NCBI GenBank assembly: GCA_028714255.1
Contig: JAQTMR010000005.1
Coordinates: 1-64,000, forward strand
Direction: 5' to 3'
Length of the DNA stretch: 64,000 bases
Source: Phycisphaerae bacterium
GTDB taxonomy: Bacteria; Planctomycetota; Phycisphaerae; Sedimentisphaerales; Anaerobacaceae
The translations under genes were made by a program, and so were the position numbers. The notes under the pieces are model-generated. The model made no database searches, was not told the DNA's origin, and saw nothing but the letters and a program-made list of their open reading frames with translations. Below, one piece after another: positions 1 through 8,456 of this stretch. Every line of letters begins with the position of its first letter. Position 1 is the stretch's first letter.

Positions 1-746
1 ATCTGGAAAAGCTGATACTCGAACCTCGCCACGTTGAGGTGCAGGTGATAGCTGATAATGAAGGTAATGGGCTGCACTTTTACGAAAGAGACTGCACCAT
101 TCAGCGCCGGCACCAGAAAATGATTGAAGAGTCACCTTGTCCGGTCCTCGAAGAGCGTGACAGAAATGAGCTTTGCAATTCCGCCTTGAGGATTATAAAA
201 CAAGCCAAGTATGTAAACGCTGCGACAGTTGAGTTTATTCTGGATGCGGATAAAAAGTTTTATTTCATCGAGGTCAACAGGCGCATTCAGGTCGAACATC
301 CGGTTACTGAAATGGTTACGGGGCACGATTTGATTAAGTGGCAGCTGAGAATCGCTGCCGGCGAACCTATAGAATTAAGTCAGCGAGAAATCAAACATGA
401 AGGCGTAGCAATTGAGTGCCGGATTAACGCGGAGGACCCTGCAAATAACTTTACCCCTTCTCCGGGTGTGATTACCAGATACATTCCTCCCGGCGGCCCC
501 GGTGTCAGACTCGATACGCACGTATGTCAGGGCTGGAATGTTTCGACAAGTTATGATTCGATGATTGCCAAGCTTATCGTCCATCAAAGGACGCGGACCG
601 AAGCCATTGCCACAATGAAAAGGGCTTTGGGGGAATTTGTCATCGAGCCGATAAAGACCACCATCCCGGCTTGTCTGAATATTATCTCGCATAACCTTTT
701 CGCCAAAAACAAAATCGATACAGGCTTCGTCGAACGGCACTTCTAA
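1..746 (+). CDS. accC: Biotin carboxylase subunit of acetyl-CoA carboxylase, 3' part
   Basis: Carboxylates the biotin of the carrier protein BCCP with ATP and bicarbonate, the first step of fatty-acid synthesis. The frame is open from base 3 at the window edge, so the N-terminal biotin carboxylase domain and most of the ATP-grasp lie outside. Visible are the ATP-grasp end with the PRHVEVQV stretch, the catalytic [14 protein letters not shown] block, and the C-terminal carboxylase domain ([13 protein letters not shown], then [11 protein letters not shown]). The accB gene usually sits just upstream, beyond the edge. The stop is followed after 67 bases by a peptidase gene with its own strong ribosome site, so cotranscription is possible but not shown. 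Pyruvate or propionyl carboxylase subunits are alternatives; the short tail after the carboxylase domain favours stand-alone AccC. Confidence 0.93.
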   Translation, partial: LEKLILEPRHVEVQVIADNEGNGLHFYERDCTIQRRHQKMIEESPCPVLEERDRNELCNSALRIIKQAKYVNAATVEFILDADKKFYFIEVNRRIQVEHPVTEMVTGHDLIKWQLRIAAGEPIELSQREIKHEGVAIECRINAEDPANNFTPSPGVITRYIPPGGPGVRLDTHVCQGWNVSTSYDSMIAKLIVHQRTRTEAIATMKRALGEFVIEPIKTTIPACLNIISHNLFAKNKIDTGFVERHF

Positions 747-813
747 GTATGGTTTTGGCAATCTTAGTGATAGGGTACATTGTTTAAGTTTCACCAATAT
801 AGAGGAGGAACTA

Positions 814-2271
814 ATGAAACGTTTACATTCAGTCGCGGGATTATCATTTTTTCTGATTGTGCTGCTTGCGGGCAGAGTCGAGGCCGGCAGGGATGAAGTT
901 TCCGGCTTTGTCGCCGAAAAATTTGCGCCTAATGGAGCAGCCCAGGGTCTGAAAGACCAAAATATCGAAGTTATGCAAAAGGCATTCGACAGCAATTCAC
1001 ACTATCGGCAAATGCAAAATGCCGCGACTGTTACCGCTATCGATAAGCTGGCGCTTAATCGTAAGGTTGTTATCGGTATCGACAATTCTTTTTCCTGCAA
1101 GCTTGATGACTGGTCGGTAACCGATCAGAAGATGTCAGGCCGATGCTGGATATTCGCCGGGACCAATCTGTTGCGTGTTGGCGCAATGAAAAAAATGAAC
1201 CTCACGGAGTTTGAGTTCAGCCAGAGCTACATATTCTTCTGGGACAAAATCGAGCGTGCCAATTACTTTCTCGAGTCAATCATCGATACGGCGGCCAAGC
1301 CTGACGGCGACCGCACAGTTGACTTTCTGCTGGACAATGTTATCAGTGACGGTGGGCAGTGGGATATGTTCATCGGTGTTGTCAAAAAATACGGTCTTGT
1401 TCCGAAGTCCGCGATGCCGGAAAGTGAAAGCTCTTCGCACAGCTATTTAATGAACAAGGCCCTTGAGGCTGAATTGCGGGAAGGCGCAAAGCAATTACGC
1501 GATTTGCATTCCAAGGGGGCTACCGCTGAGGATTTGCAGGCAGCCAAGCAGAAAATCCTGTCAGTTGTCTATCGAATCCTGAGTATCCATATGGGCACGC
1601 CGCCGAAGCAGTTTGATTGGCAATGGCGCGACAAGGATAACGAGTTTCATCGCGATGGCCTGATGACTCCGCAGGAGTTTGCCAAAAAGTATATAACTCT
1701 GGATTTGGATGAGTATGTTTGTCTGGTGAATGACCCGAGGCCGACGAATCCATTCGGCAGGACTTACACCGTTGCTTATCTGGGTAATATAGTCGGCGGT
1801 AAGCCGGTTAGATATTTGAATGTTGATATAGATACGATGAAAAATATTGCTATGCGTACACTGCTTGATGGTGAGCCGGTATGGTTTGGATGCGACTGCA
1901 GTCCGCATATGGAAAGCGACCTCGGACTTTGGGACGCAAAGTTGTTCGATTACGAGGGTGTCTATGGCACCAGCTTTAATTTAAACAAGGCTGCTCGGCT
2001 CATCTACCACCAGAGCAGGATGAACCACGCTATGTTGTTTACGGGTGTTGATGTTGTCGATAACAAGCCGAGGCGTTGGCGGGTAGAGAACAGCTGGAGC
2101 GACGAGAAGGGCAAAAAGGGCTTCTTTATAATGGACGACTCATGGTTTGACGAGTTTATGTTCGAGGTTGCAGCTAAGAAGAGTTATTTGCCGGAGAATT
2201 TACAGAAGGCACTCGAACTTGAGCCTGTCGTTTTGCCTCCCTGGGACCCGATGGGGTCGCTCGCAAATTAG
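814..2271 (+). CDS. Exported C1B cysteine aminopeptidase (bleomycin hydrolase/PepC type)
   Basis: A papain-fold peptidase of the bleomycin hydrolase/aminopeptidase C family, 485 residues, close to the family's 440-480 plus an export signal. Catalytic residues are visible: oxyanion Gln105, nucleophile Cys111 in SGRCWIFA, His405 in NHAMLFTG, and Asn426 in VENSWS. Classic PepC is cytosolic and hexameric; here residues 1-24 form a signal peptide (basic MKR, hydrophobic core, cut near VEA-G), so this copy is probably periplasmic and digests imported peptides. The start is set by AGAGGAGGAAC six bases upstream of the ATG. The large insertion typical of C1B enzymes lies between the Cys and His. Family assignment is firm; localisation is inferred from the signal peptide. 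Confidence 0.9.
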   Translation: MKRLHSVAGLSFFLIVLLAGRVEAGRDEVSGFVAEKFAPNGAAQGLKDQNIEVMQKAFDSNSHYRQMQNAATVTAIDKLALNRKVVIGIDNSFSCKLDDWSVTDQKMSGRCWIFAGTNLLRVGAMKKMNLTEFEFSQSYIFFWDKIERANYFLESIIDTAAKPDGDRTVDFLLDNVISDGGQWDMFIGVVKKYGLVPKSAMPESESSSHSYLMNKALEAELREGAKQLRDLHSKGATAEDLQAAKQKILSVVYRILSIHMGTPPKQFDWQWRDKDNEFHRDGLMTPQEFAKKYITLDLDEYVCLVNDPRPTNPFGRTYTVAYLGNIVGGKPVRYLNVDIDTMKNIAMRTLLDGEPVWFGCDCSPHMESDLGLWDAKLFDYEGVYGTSFNLNKAARLIYHQSRMNHAMLFTGVDVVDNKPRRWRVENSWSDEKGKKGFFIMDDSWFDEFMFEVAAKKSYLPENLQKALELEPVVLPPWDPMGSLAN

Positions 2272-2305
2272 TTGTTGCCGGCTTTGATGCGAAGGGGTTA
2301 AGCGA

Positions 2306-3583
2306 TTATTTCTCTAACCGTGTTAAATCCTCGTAGGTTTCGCGTCTTCTTATAACCGTAAATTCTTCACCGTTGACCAGTACCTCGGCAGGGCGGGGGC
2401 GAGCGTTGTAGTTGCTGCTCATGGTAAAGCCATAAGCACCGGCGGTAAAGATACTTAGTAAGTCTCCGCGTTTGACCGGCGGCAGGGCCCTGTCCTTTGC
2501 GAAGAAATCCGCGCCTTCACAGATAGGGCCGACCACATCCACGACCTCTGTGCCTGCCAATTGCAAATCTTTGTGCCGGCAGGATGGTACGAATTCCTTA
2601 TCGACTTTTGCAGGCCAAATAAAGTGGAACGCATTATACAACGGCGGGCGAATTAAATCGTTCATACCCGCATCTACTATGACGAATCTTTTGGAGCCGC
2701 TGCTTTTCAAATATAAAACCTGTGTTACGAGAATCGCTGCGTTAGCGGCGATACTCGCGCCGGGTTCGAGGATAAGTTTCAAGTTCCTGCCTTTTAACAT
2801 CGGCACAATCGCAGCAGCGTAGTCCTCGGCAGAAGGGGCAGTTCCAGTGGTGTAATCGGCTCCATAGCCGCCGCCCATATCTATCGCTTCGATAGTGAAA
2901 CCATCCTTTCGCAGTTGGTCGATTAAGACAAGGGCTTTTTTAATCGCTTCAACATAAGGTTCAACGGTTTTTCCGGCAGAACCCAAATGTATGTGGATTG
3001 CACAGAGTTTGACCGCCTTATTTTTCCCGTAATCAGCGAAGACTTTTCGTGCGCGTTCAATATCAACGCCGAACTTGGTTTCCTTTTTTCCGGTGGTGGT
3101 ATATGTATGGGTTTTGGGGTCAACATCAGGGTTGATTCTCAGAGCGGCCTTGGGACATTTACCCTGCTGGGTCGCCAGATGAATCAGATTTTCCATCTCG
3201 GCTTCCGACTCGATATTGAAGTAGCCTATCCCTGCGTTTAATGCTTCGATTATTTCCTTGTCTGTTTTGCCGACGCCTGCGTAAACGATTTTTGACGGCT
3301 CCCCGCCTGCCTGCAGGGTACGATATAATTCTCCGCCGCTGACGATGTCGAAGCCGCTGCCGGCCTCGGCCAAAATCTTCAGGATGTTTATATTGCCGCA
3401 GGCCTTGACGGAATAACAGACAGTCGTATCAAGCTGGCTGTAAGCCTTTTGAACCTTCTGCAGGTGGTTTGTGAAGGTGGCCTTGCTGTAGATATAGACC
3501 GGCGTGCCGATTTTTGCAATTATCCTTTCGACTTCTGTATTTTCCGCAAACAGCTTGCCGTTTTTATAACAAAAGTAGTCCAT
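2306..3583 (-). CDS. lysA: Diaminopimelate decarboxylase
   Basis: PLP enzyme of fold type III that decarboxylates meso-diaminopimelate to L-lysine, the last step of lysine synthesis. It is 425 residues, normal for LysA. Lys60 in YSVKAC is the Schiff-base lysine; DMGGGYG (phosphate binding), LEPGASIAANA and the CEGADFFAKDR block that carries the substrate-binding Cys of the partner active site are present. The usual HIGSQ motif reads HLGSAGKT, a modest deviation. It stands alone on the minus strand, convergent with the peptidase gene, with a good promoter directly upstream at 3633-3660. No leader element was seen in the 50 bases between promoter and start. Confidence 0.95.
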   Translation of the reverse strand: MDYFCYKNGKLFAENTEVERIIAKIGTPVYIYSKATFTNHLQKVQKAYSQLDTTVCYSVKACGNINILKILAEAGSGFDIVSGGELYRTLQAGGEPSKIVYAGVGKTDKEIIEALNAGIGYFNIESEAEMENLIHLATQQGKCPKAALRINPDVDPKTHTYTTTGKKETKFGVDIERARKVFADYGKNKAVKLCAIHIHLGSAGKTVEPYVEAIKKALVLIDQLRKDGFTIEAIDMGGGYGADYTTGTAPSAEDYAAAIVPMLKGRNLKLILEPGASIAANAAILVTQVLYLKSSGSKRFVIVDAGMNDLIRPPLYNAFHFIWPAKVDKEFVPSCRHKDLQLAGTEVVDVVGPICEGADFFAKDRALPPVKRGDLLSIFTAGAYGFTMSSNYNARPRPAEVLVNGEEFTVIRRRETYEDLTRLEK

Positions 3584-3632
3584 AATGTTACTCGAAAAAC
3601 ATACCTCAATATTAACGATTGGTTAAGCAAAC

Positions 3633-3660
3633 AGTATAGGAAATACGGAGCTAATTGCAA
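3633..3660 (-). promoter_or_regulatory. Sigma70-type promoter of lysA
   Basis: Read on the minus strand: TTGCAA (3660-3655), 16-base spacer, TATACT (3638-3633). Transcription would begin near 3626, about 43 bases before the lysA ATG. Confidence 0.55.
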
Positions 3661-3707
3661 GGGGGCAGTTGACTGGTGTTGTTCTTGAATTTATAAATAC
3701 AAAAAGC

Positions 3708-3746
3708 AAAATGGAGGGTTCCCTTTTTGAGAGAACCCTCCATTTT
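3708..3746 (-). terminator. Rho-independent terminator of the Lys/Ala-rich peptide gene
   Basis: A perfect 14-bp stem, 3708-3721 pairing with 3733-3746, with an 11-base loop. On the minus strand it begins 28 bases after the peptide stop codon and is followed by a T-rich tract, so it ends that transcript. The A/T flanks make it potentially bidirectional. Confidence 0.85.
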
Positions 3747-3773
3747 TACGTAACTTGTTACGGCATTGTTACG

Positions 3774-3845
3774 TTATTTTTTCTTCTTGGCTTTCTTTGC
3801 TACTTTCTTCTTTGCTGCTTTCTTTTTAGCTTTTTTCTTTGCCAT
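3774..3845 (-). CDS. Lys/Ala-rich micro-peptide (23 residues)
   Basis: A 23-residue peptide made only of Met, Ala, Lys and one Val: it begins MAKKKAKKKAA and ends KKAKKKK, about 65% Lys. A near-perfect ribosome site, AAAGGAGGTGAC, sits seven bases before the ATG, and a strong terminator follows the stop by 28 bases, so this is a complete monocistronic unit rather than a chance frame. The composition matches the Lys/Ala tails of bacterial histone H1-like and AlgP-type proteins, which bind nucleic acid; DNA or RNA binding is therefore the natural guess, but no domain exists to prove it. Many short-ORF cut-offs would miss it. Other possibilities are a ribosome-associated or polyanion-binding peptide. 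Confidence 0.75.
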   Translation of the reverse strand: MAKKKAKKKAAKKKVAKKAKKKK

Positions 3846-4405
3846 TATTTTGTCACCTCCTTTAGGCTAATTAAATCCTTATCATATTTCAGGTCAGCTT
3901 CAACTAAGATGAAGCCAAACTACATTGGAAAAATCTTATCAAACAAACAATTAATGTTCATCTTACATTTTTTATCGTCCAGATGTTTAGAAATTCTTCA
4001 TAAAAATTTTTGCCATCGGTGTTTTACATAGCTCCTCGTATCGTTTATCATACTTCATCTGTGAGATGATGAAACTTGTTTTTGCTGCGGCGAAAGTTTT
4101 TATTCGAACTCCGAGCGAGATTGAATTTTTTAGTTGAGTGGATAAAATGTTTTTTGTGATTATCCGGGTTAAAGCGGTTTATTGCAGCTTATTCGGCGGT
4201 TTTAACGCATTTGATTGCAAGAGAAACAGTTTCCATTTTTGTCAACCATATATATTTTCAGAAACTGCGAAGTGTGGAAGCAGGGTAAAAGTTGATTTGC
4301 TTTTTATGAGCATTTGCTGTTTTGTCGGCGTTTTTTACCGCTGGAAGTTTTTTTAATTTTTTTGTAATATTTTTTAAATAACCAACAATTTGGCTGTTAG
4401 TTTTT
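3846..4405. other. 560-base gap without a confident gene
   Basis: AT-rich sequence between the divergent micro-peptide gene and nadD. It must hold both promoters, but I see no convincing -35/-10 pair. A minus-strand frame at 3987-4058 (23 codons, starting MKYDKRYEE) and a plus-strand frame at 4138-4356 are open, but neither has a ribosome site. Confidence 0.4.
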
Positions 4406-5038
4406 ATGATTAAGAAGAAAATAGCATTGTTTGGCGGAACGTTTGACCCGGTTCATCTTGGTCATACTGCTGTTGCGGCAGCGGCAGCGGAGCATATCGG
4501 CGCAGAGAAAATCGTCTTTATTCCTGCAAAGCGCTCACCTCTTAAGACATCTTTGCCACAGGTGAAAGATGATGACCGCCTGGCTATGATAGCCCTTGCG
4601 ATTGCCGACGATGAGAAGTTTCTGTTGAGTGATTATGAATTGAGAAAGACCAGACCCAGCTATACCCTGGAAACTGTGAGGTACTTCCAGGCTGATTACA
4701 GTGGCGAAGCCCTGATTTATTGGCTCATAGGTGCTGACAGTATTGATGAGTTATCACGCTGGTATGGGATATCAGAACTGATTGACGAGTGTAATTTAAG
4801 TGTAATGTTCAGAGCCGGTTGTAAGCCTCCCAATTTTACGAAGTTCGAGGATATTTGGGGTGCTGCCCGCGTTGAGAAACTTCAGAAAAATATTATCCAG
4901 ACGCCTCTGATTGATATAAGCAGCACCGAAATTCGAAACAGATTAGTTGCCGGGGGGGATGTTACCGATATGCTTGCACCGGCGGTTGCCGATTATATCC
5001 GCGAACACGGCCTTTATCAGTCCGGGGCAAAGAGTTAG
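4406..5038 (+). CDS. nadD: Nicotinate-nucleotide adenylyltransferase
   Basis: Transfers AMP from ATP to nicotinate mononucleotide to give deamido-NAD, the shared late step of NAD synthesis. The nucleotidyltransferase signature is at the N-terminus: GGTFDPVHLGH with His17 and His20 of the HxGH motif, followed by FIPAKRSPLK and, near the C-terminus, ISSTEIRNRL (the SSTxIR motif). At 210 residues it is full length. There is no clear ribosome site before the ATG; the upstream 560 bases hold no gene, so it is probably transcribed alone. It converges with hypB, with only three bases between stop codons. The pairing with rsfS seen in many bacteria is absent here. Confidence 0.94.
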   Translation: MIKKKIALFGGTFDPVHLGHTAVAAAAAEHIGAEKIVFIPAKRSPLKTSLPQVKDDDRLAMIALAIADDEKFLLSDYELRKTRPSYTLETVRYFQADYSGEALIYWLIGADSIDELSRWYGISELIDECNLSVMFRAGCKPPNFTKFEDIWGAARVEKLQKNIIQTPLIDISSTEIRNRLVAGGDVTDMLAPAVADYIREHGLYQSGAKS

Positions 5039-5041
5039 TCA

Positions 5042-5713
5042 TCAGCCCCTTATATTCTTTACCGATTCTTCAAGCCAGTTGTACCATTCGGCCATACCCT
5101 TGCCGGTTCTGGCAGATACCGGGAAAATCGCGATGTCTTTATTCAGTTTACTCGCGTCAGCTTTTGCGCGTTCGATATCAAAATCAACCTGTGTCCCTGC
5201 TTCCAACAGGTCGATTTTGTTTATAAGAAGCACTTTTGATTTTGCGAATATGGCAGGATACTTCGCCGGCTTGTCATCACCTTCAGCGACCGACAGTACG
5301 GCTATCTTGCCCCATTCGCCCAATTCGAAGGCCGAGGGGCAAACCAGGTTTCCAACGTTCTCTATAAAAATCAAATCCAAGGTGCTGATAAGCAGATTTT
5401 CCAGTGCGTTACTAACCTGGGCTGCGGATAAATGGCACGAACCGCCAGTTTCTATTTGAATCGCCGGTGCTTCGGTTGCTTTTATTCTTTTGGCATCGAG
5501 GTCGGTTTGAATATCGCCTTCAATGACGCCGATTTTAATTTTATCTTTCAGCTCGGTTATCGTTCTGACCAGAATCGTTGTCTTGCCAGAACCGGGCGAG
5601 GATATCATGTTCAGGCACAGTTTTTTCTGTTCGGCCAGGAATTGGCTGTTTTTAAGGGCGTATTCTTCGTTTGCGATAAGGATTTTCTTTCCGATATCGA
5701 CTATTTTTTTCAT
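5042..5713 (-). CDS. hypB: Hydrogenase nickel-insertion GTPase HypB
   Basis: SIMIBI-class GTPase that, with HypA, loads nickel into the large subunit of [NiFe] hydrogenase. Visible are the P-loop SSPGSGKTT (about residues 38-46), the EGDIQTDLDA switch region, the metal site GGSCHLSA, the FIENVGNLVCP block and NKIDLL for guanine recognition. The His-rich N-terminal nickel store of some HypBs is absent, so this is the plain 223-residue form. It is the last gene of the minus-strand hyp operon, four bases after hypA. UreG is related but lacks the GGSCHL arrangement; context settles HypB. Confidence 0.95.
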   Translation of the reverse strand: MKKIVDIGKKILIANEEYALKNSQFLAEQKKLCLNMISSPGSGKTTILVRTITELKDKIKIGVIEGDIQTDLDAKRIKATEAPAIQIETGGSCHLSAAQVSNALENLLISTLDLIFIENVGNLVCPSAFELGEWGKIAVLSVAEGDDKPAKYPAIFAKSKVLLINKIDLLEAGTQVDFDIERAKADASKLNKDIAIFPVSARTGKGMAEWYNWLEESVKNIRG

Positions 5714-5717
5714 TGTG

Positions 5718-6062
5718 TTACTCCGTTTCGAATTCTATTTCTTCGAGTATCAGGGGTGCATCGGGCAATAAGTCAAACTGCTCGCTTTCGCACTTCGGGC
5801 ATTTCGGCCGGCAGATTTCAAATTCGAAGGTTTCGCTGCAGTTCCTGCATTTACCCTGGATAGGTTTATGTTCTATTTCCAGCTTCATGCCTTCGCACGG
5901 TGTGCCTTTGGCAATGGCGTCGAAAGCAAAGCGGATTATTTCATCATTGACGGTGTTGAGCATACCGCAGCTGATTTTCGCGGAGACCGGCTTTGCGTTT
6001 TGTTTCGTACTTTCAGCGGAAATAGTCTTTAGCAGGCTCTCTGCAACCATCGTTTCGTGCAT
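5718..6062 (-). CDS. hypA: Hydrogenase maturation nickel metallochaperone HypA
   Basis: Small nickel and zinc protein that passes nickel to hydrogenase with HypB. The start is taken at the ATG encoding MHE because His2 is the conserved nickel ligand and this ATG overlaps the hypE stop as TGATG; an ATG two codons further upstream (6068) is the alternative. The structural zinc site is two CxxC motifs, CRNC and CPKC, about residues 70-90. About 114 residues, normal for the family. It lies between hypE and hypB in a tightly packed operon, so translation is probably coupled to hypE. Confidence 0.94.
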   Translation of the reverse strand: MHETMVAESLLKTISAESTKQNAKPVSAKISCGMLNTVNDEIIRFAFDAIAKGTPCEGMKLEIEHKPIQGKCRNCSETFEFEICRPKCPKCESEQFDLLPDAPLILEEIEFETE

Positions 6063-7078
6063 CAGCATATCCTCGGCAGTTCTCGTCCGTATGGCATTTG
6101 AACAATTCTTCTACCGCCGATTTTGGTTATCATTTCCACCACAGGTACATCGCAGGTCTGGACAACCTCGCCGATTATACTGGCCTCTTTGCCGAGGCCG
6201 TTTCCCCTGCAAATGTTCAGGCAGTCATCGGCTGACTCCGCCGAGACAACCGCAACGAGTTTGCCTTCATTTGCGATATTGAGCACATCAAAACCCAACA
6301 TATCAGCAGCAGCCTGAACCGTTGGATTGATTGGTATTTCGGTTTCGTCGATTTCGATGCTAAAAGCACTTGCCCGACAGATTTCGTTAAGTGTCGCGGC
6401 CAGTCCTCCTCTGGTGGGGTCCCGCATAAATTTTACGCTCTGGCCTTTTCCCAGCAGTTGTCGCGATAGTTTGGCTATACTTGCGCAGTCGCTTTTGAGT
6501 TTTGATTGAAATTTAATGCCTTCCCGCTGTGAGATAATTGTCATGCCATGGTCGCCTATTGTGCCGCTGATGATAATTTTATCACCTGCCTCGATTCTGT
6601 TGGGCCCTAAATCTATGCCTGTTAACCGCGTTCCAATCCCGGCGGTATTTATGAAAATTTTATCAGCAGCGCCTGCTTCGACCGTTTTGGTATCGCCGGT
6701 GACGATATCAACATCGTTTTGGCGGGCTGTTTCGCCGATGCTGGTTAAAATCTTCTCCAGCAGTTCAAATTCAAAACCTTCTTCGATTATGAGCGACAAA
6801 GACAAGGCAGCGGGCACCGAGCCTGCAACTGCCAAATCGTTTATTGTTCCGCAGACGGCCAATTTCCCGATATCTCCGCCGTTAAAAAACAACGGCTTGA
6901 CAACATAGCTGTCCGTTGTGAAACATATCGAGCTGGAAGCGAGGTTCAGTTTTGCCGAATCGGACAATTCTGCGAGGACGTCGTTTTTGAATCCTGGGAG
7001 GATATGATGCCGGATTAGTTCATCGCTCAATTGCCCGCCGCCGCCGTGCGCAAGTAGGATTTTATCACCCTTTTTCAT
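6062..7078 (-). CDS. hypE: Hydrogenase maturation protein HypE (cyanide-ligand synthesis)
   Basis: Takes the carbamoyl group from HypF on its C-terminal cysteine and dehydrates it, with ATP, to a thiocyanate that becomes the CN ligands of the [NiFe] site. The C-terminus is PRIC, exactly the conserved PRxC with the acceptor Cys last. The PurM/AIR-synthase fold is shown by HGGGGQLSDELI near the N-terminus, DSYVV, VCGTINDLAV, GDTKTVE and RDPTRGGLA. The start is the ATG of MKKGDK, overlapping the hypD stop as TAATG; a longer frame upstream lies entirely in hypD and carries no HypE similarity. 338 residues, as expected. Confidence 0.96.
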   Translation of the reverse strand: MKKGDKILLAHGGGGQLSDELIRHHILPGFKNDVLAELSDSAKLNLASSSICFTTDSYVVKPLFFNGGDIGKLAVCGTINDLAVAGSVPAALSLSLIIEEGFEFELLEKILTSIGETARQNDVDIVTGDTKTVEAGAADKIFINTAGIGTRLTGIDLGPNRIEAGDKIIISGTIGDHGMTIISQREGIKFQSKLKSDCASIAKLSRQLLGKGQSVKFMRDPTRGGLAATLNEICRASAFSIEIDETEIPINPTVQAAADMLGFDVLNIANEGKLVAVVSAESADDCLNICRGNGLGKEASIIGEVVQTCDVPVVEMITKIGGRRIVQMPYGRELPRIC

Positions 7079-8154
7079 TACGCCTGTTTCTTTCGGCCGT
7101 ACTTGAACCATGCTGCGCAGGGACCCTCGGAGCTTACCATACAGGGGCCGACCGGCGCCCGGGGGGTGCAGCTTTTCGCGAACAACTGGCATTGCTGCGG
7201 TTCTATTAGTCCGCAAAGCACTTCTCCGCATCGACAGCCATCTCTTTCCCCGCCTTGCGTTTCGACTATGTTGAATCGTTTGAATGCGTCGAATCGACTG
7301 TATTTATCTTTTAGTTTCAGTGCGCTTTTCTCAATTTTTCCCAGGCCGCGCCAGTAACCATCCGCCACATCGAAACACTCATCGATAATTTTTTGTGCTG
7401 CGGGGTTACCTTTTTCGGTAACGACGGCGGTGTATATGGATTTCAATTCCGGCTTACCTGCGTTGAGCTGACGGCATATTTCCGCCAGCCCTTCGATTAT
7501 TTGCATCGGCTCGAAGCCTGCTACTACGCAGGGCCGGTTGAAATCTTCCACAATCTCCGCAAAAGCGCCGTAGCCGATTATCACACTTACATGCCCCGGA
7601 CAGAGAAAACCATCTATCTTATTGTTTTTCTCAGACAGCAGAATCCGCATCGCAGGCACTACCACTTTATGCCCGCTCAAAATAGAGAAATTATCAATAC
7701 CTTGCGCTGCTGCTTCTTTCACAGCTATAGCCGTGGCAGGGGCGGTCGTTTCAAAACCTACCGCAACGAACACAATTTCTTTTCCGGGATTATCTTTTGC
7801 CAATTGCAGAGCATCTTCACTGCTCAGGACTATCTTTACATTGTTGTTCGTTTTTTTTGTTTCGAGCGATCCGCCTTTGCCGGGGACGCGAATCATATCG
7901 CCGTAGGTGGCGATTAGGCAGTCATCGCGCTCGGCCAGTGCTAAAACAGCGTCGATATAGCTCTGGTCGGTAACGCAGACCGGACAGCCCGGCCCGGATA
8001 AAAGTTTTATTTTTTCCGGCAGCGTTGACCTCAGGCCGCAGCGGAAAATGGAGACCGTATGAGTGCCGCAGACCTCCATTATATTAACTTGTCGTCCCAG
8101 CGTTTGGCACGCTGAACTCATAGCGGTTTGTGCTCTATAGATTCTCTCAAGCAT
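7078..8154 (-). CDS. hypD: Hydrogenase maturation protein HypD
   Basis: Iron-sulfur scaffold that, with HypC, holds the Fe(CN)2CO unit while it is built. Hallmarks are MEVCGTHT near residue 28, GPGCPVCVT, and the C-terminal cysteines GCRCGEVLCG, CxxxxxSC and GPC that carry the [4Fe-4S] cluster and redox thiols. At 358 residues it is full length. It starts 11 bases after hypC and overlaps hypE by one base. All motif cysteines appear intact, so the protein should be functional. Confidence 0.96.
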   Translation of the reverse strand: MLERIYRAQTAMSSACQTLGRQVNIMEVCGTHTVSIFRCGLRSTLPEKIKLLSGPGCPVCVTDQSYIDAVLALAERDDCLIATYGDMIRVPGKGGSLETKKTNNNVKIVLSSEDALQLAKDNPGKEIVFVAVGFETTAPATAIAVKEAAAQGIDNFSILSGHKVVVPAMRILLSEKNNKIDGFLCPGHVSVIIGYGAFAEIVEDFNRPCVVAGFEPMQIIEGLAEICRQLNAGKPELKSIYTAVVTEKGNPAAQKIIDECFDVADGYWRGLGKIEKSALKLKDKYSRFDAFKRFNIVETQGGERDGCRCGEVLCGLIEPQQCQLFAKSCTPRAPVGPCMVSSEGPCAAWFKYGRKKQA

Positions 8155-8165
8155 AGAAGTTAAAT

Positions 8166-8408
8166 TTACCCTGAAATTTTATTCGACGTATCGTTGAATT
8201 CATCTATTTCGGCGATGAGTTGCCAGGTCTTTTTTGCTTCTTCCTCCTCGATAAGTGAAATGGCAAAGCCGGCGTGTACCAGCACCAAATCTCCCAATTT
8301 GGCTGTTGGCAGCAGGGTAGTCCTGGCCCGATACCGGTTGCCCATTGCGTCAACAACCGCGTTTTCACCCTTTAGTTCGACTATTCTTGCCGGTATAGCT
8401 AAACACAT
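8166..8408 (-). CDS. hypC: Hydrogenase maturation chaperone HypC/HupF
   Basis: Chaperone that carries the Fe(CN)2CO precursor between HypD and the hydrogenase large subunit. The N-terminus MCLAIPARI supplies the essential Cys2, and GDLVLVHAGFAIS is the conserved beta-barrel strand. 80 residues. There is no clear ribosome site upstream: the sequence immediately 5' (8417-8445) is repeat text that borders the inserted cassette, so the native link to hypF seems to have been broken and rebuilt. Confidence 0.94.
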   Translation of the reverse strand: MCLAIPARIVELKGENAVVDAMGNRYRARTTLLPTAKLGDLVLVHAGFAISLIEEEEAKKTWQLIAEIDEFNDTSNKISG

Positions 8409-8416
8409 GATTCGTA

Positions 8417-8445
8417 TCCCGTGACCCGTGTCCAGTGACTCGCAG
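8417..8445. repeat. GTGACCCGTG/GTGACTCG repeat text upstream of hypC
   Basis: Reads CCCGTGACCCGTG...GTGACTCG on the plus strand. The same words occur in inverted orientation at 9301-9326. The two copies bracket the cassette of two AT-rich genes inserted between hypF and hypC. Confidence 0.5.
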
Positions 8446-8456
8446 CTAATGGCTGG

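Noticed and set aside
375-995. Long open frame on the minus strand opposite accC and the peptidase gene
   Set aside because: It is the shadow of two well-supported plus-strand genes and its translation resembles no family.
3987-4058. Possible second micro-peptide (MKYDKRYEE...) upstream of the Lys/Ala peptide
   Set aside because: The frame is open for about 60 codons but has no ribosome site and no supporting context.
4138-4356. 72-codon plus-strand frame before nadD
   Set aside because: Composition is that of AT-rich non-coding DNA (Phe/Cys-rich), without a ribosome site.
7079-7231. N-terminal extension of HypE by 51 codons
   Set aside because: It lies entirely inside hypD, has no HypE similarity, and the ATG at 7078 overlaps the hypD stop in the normal way.
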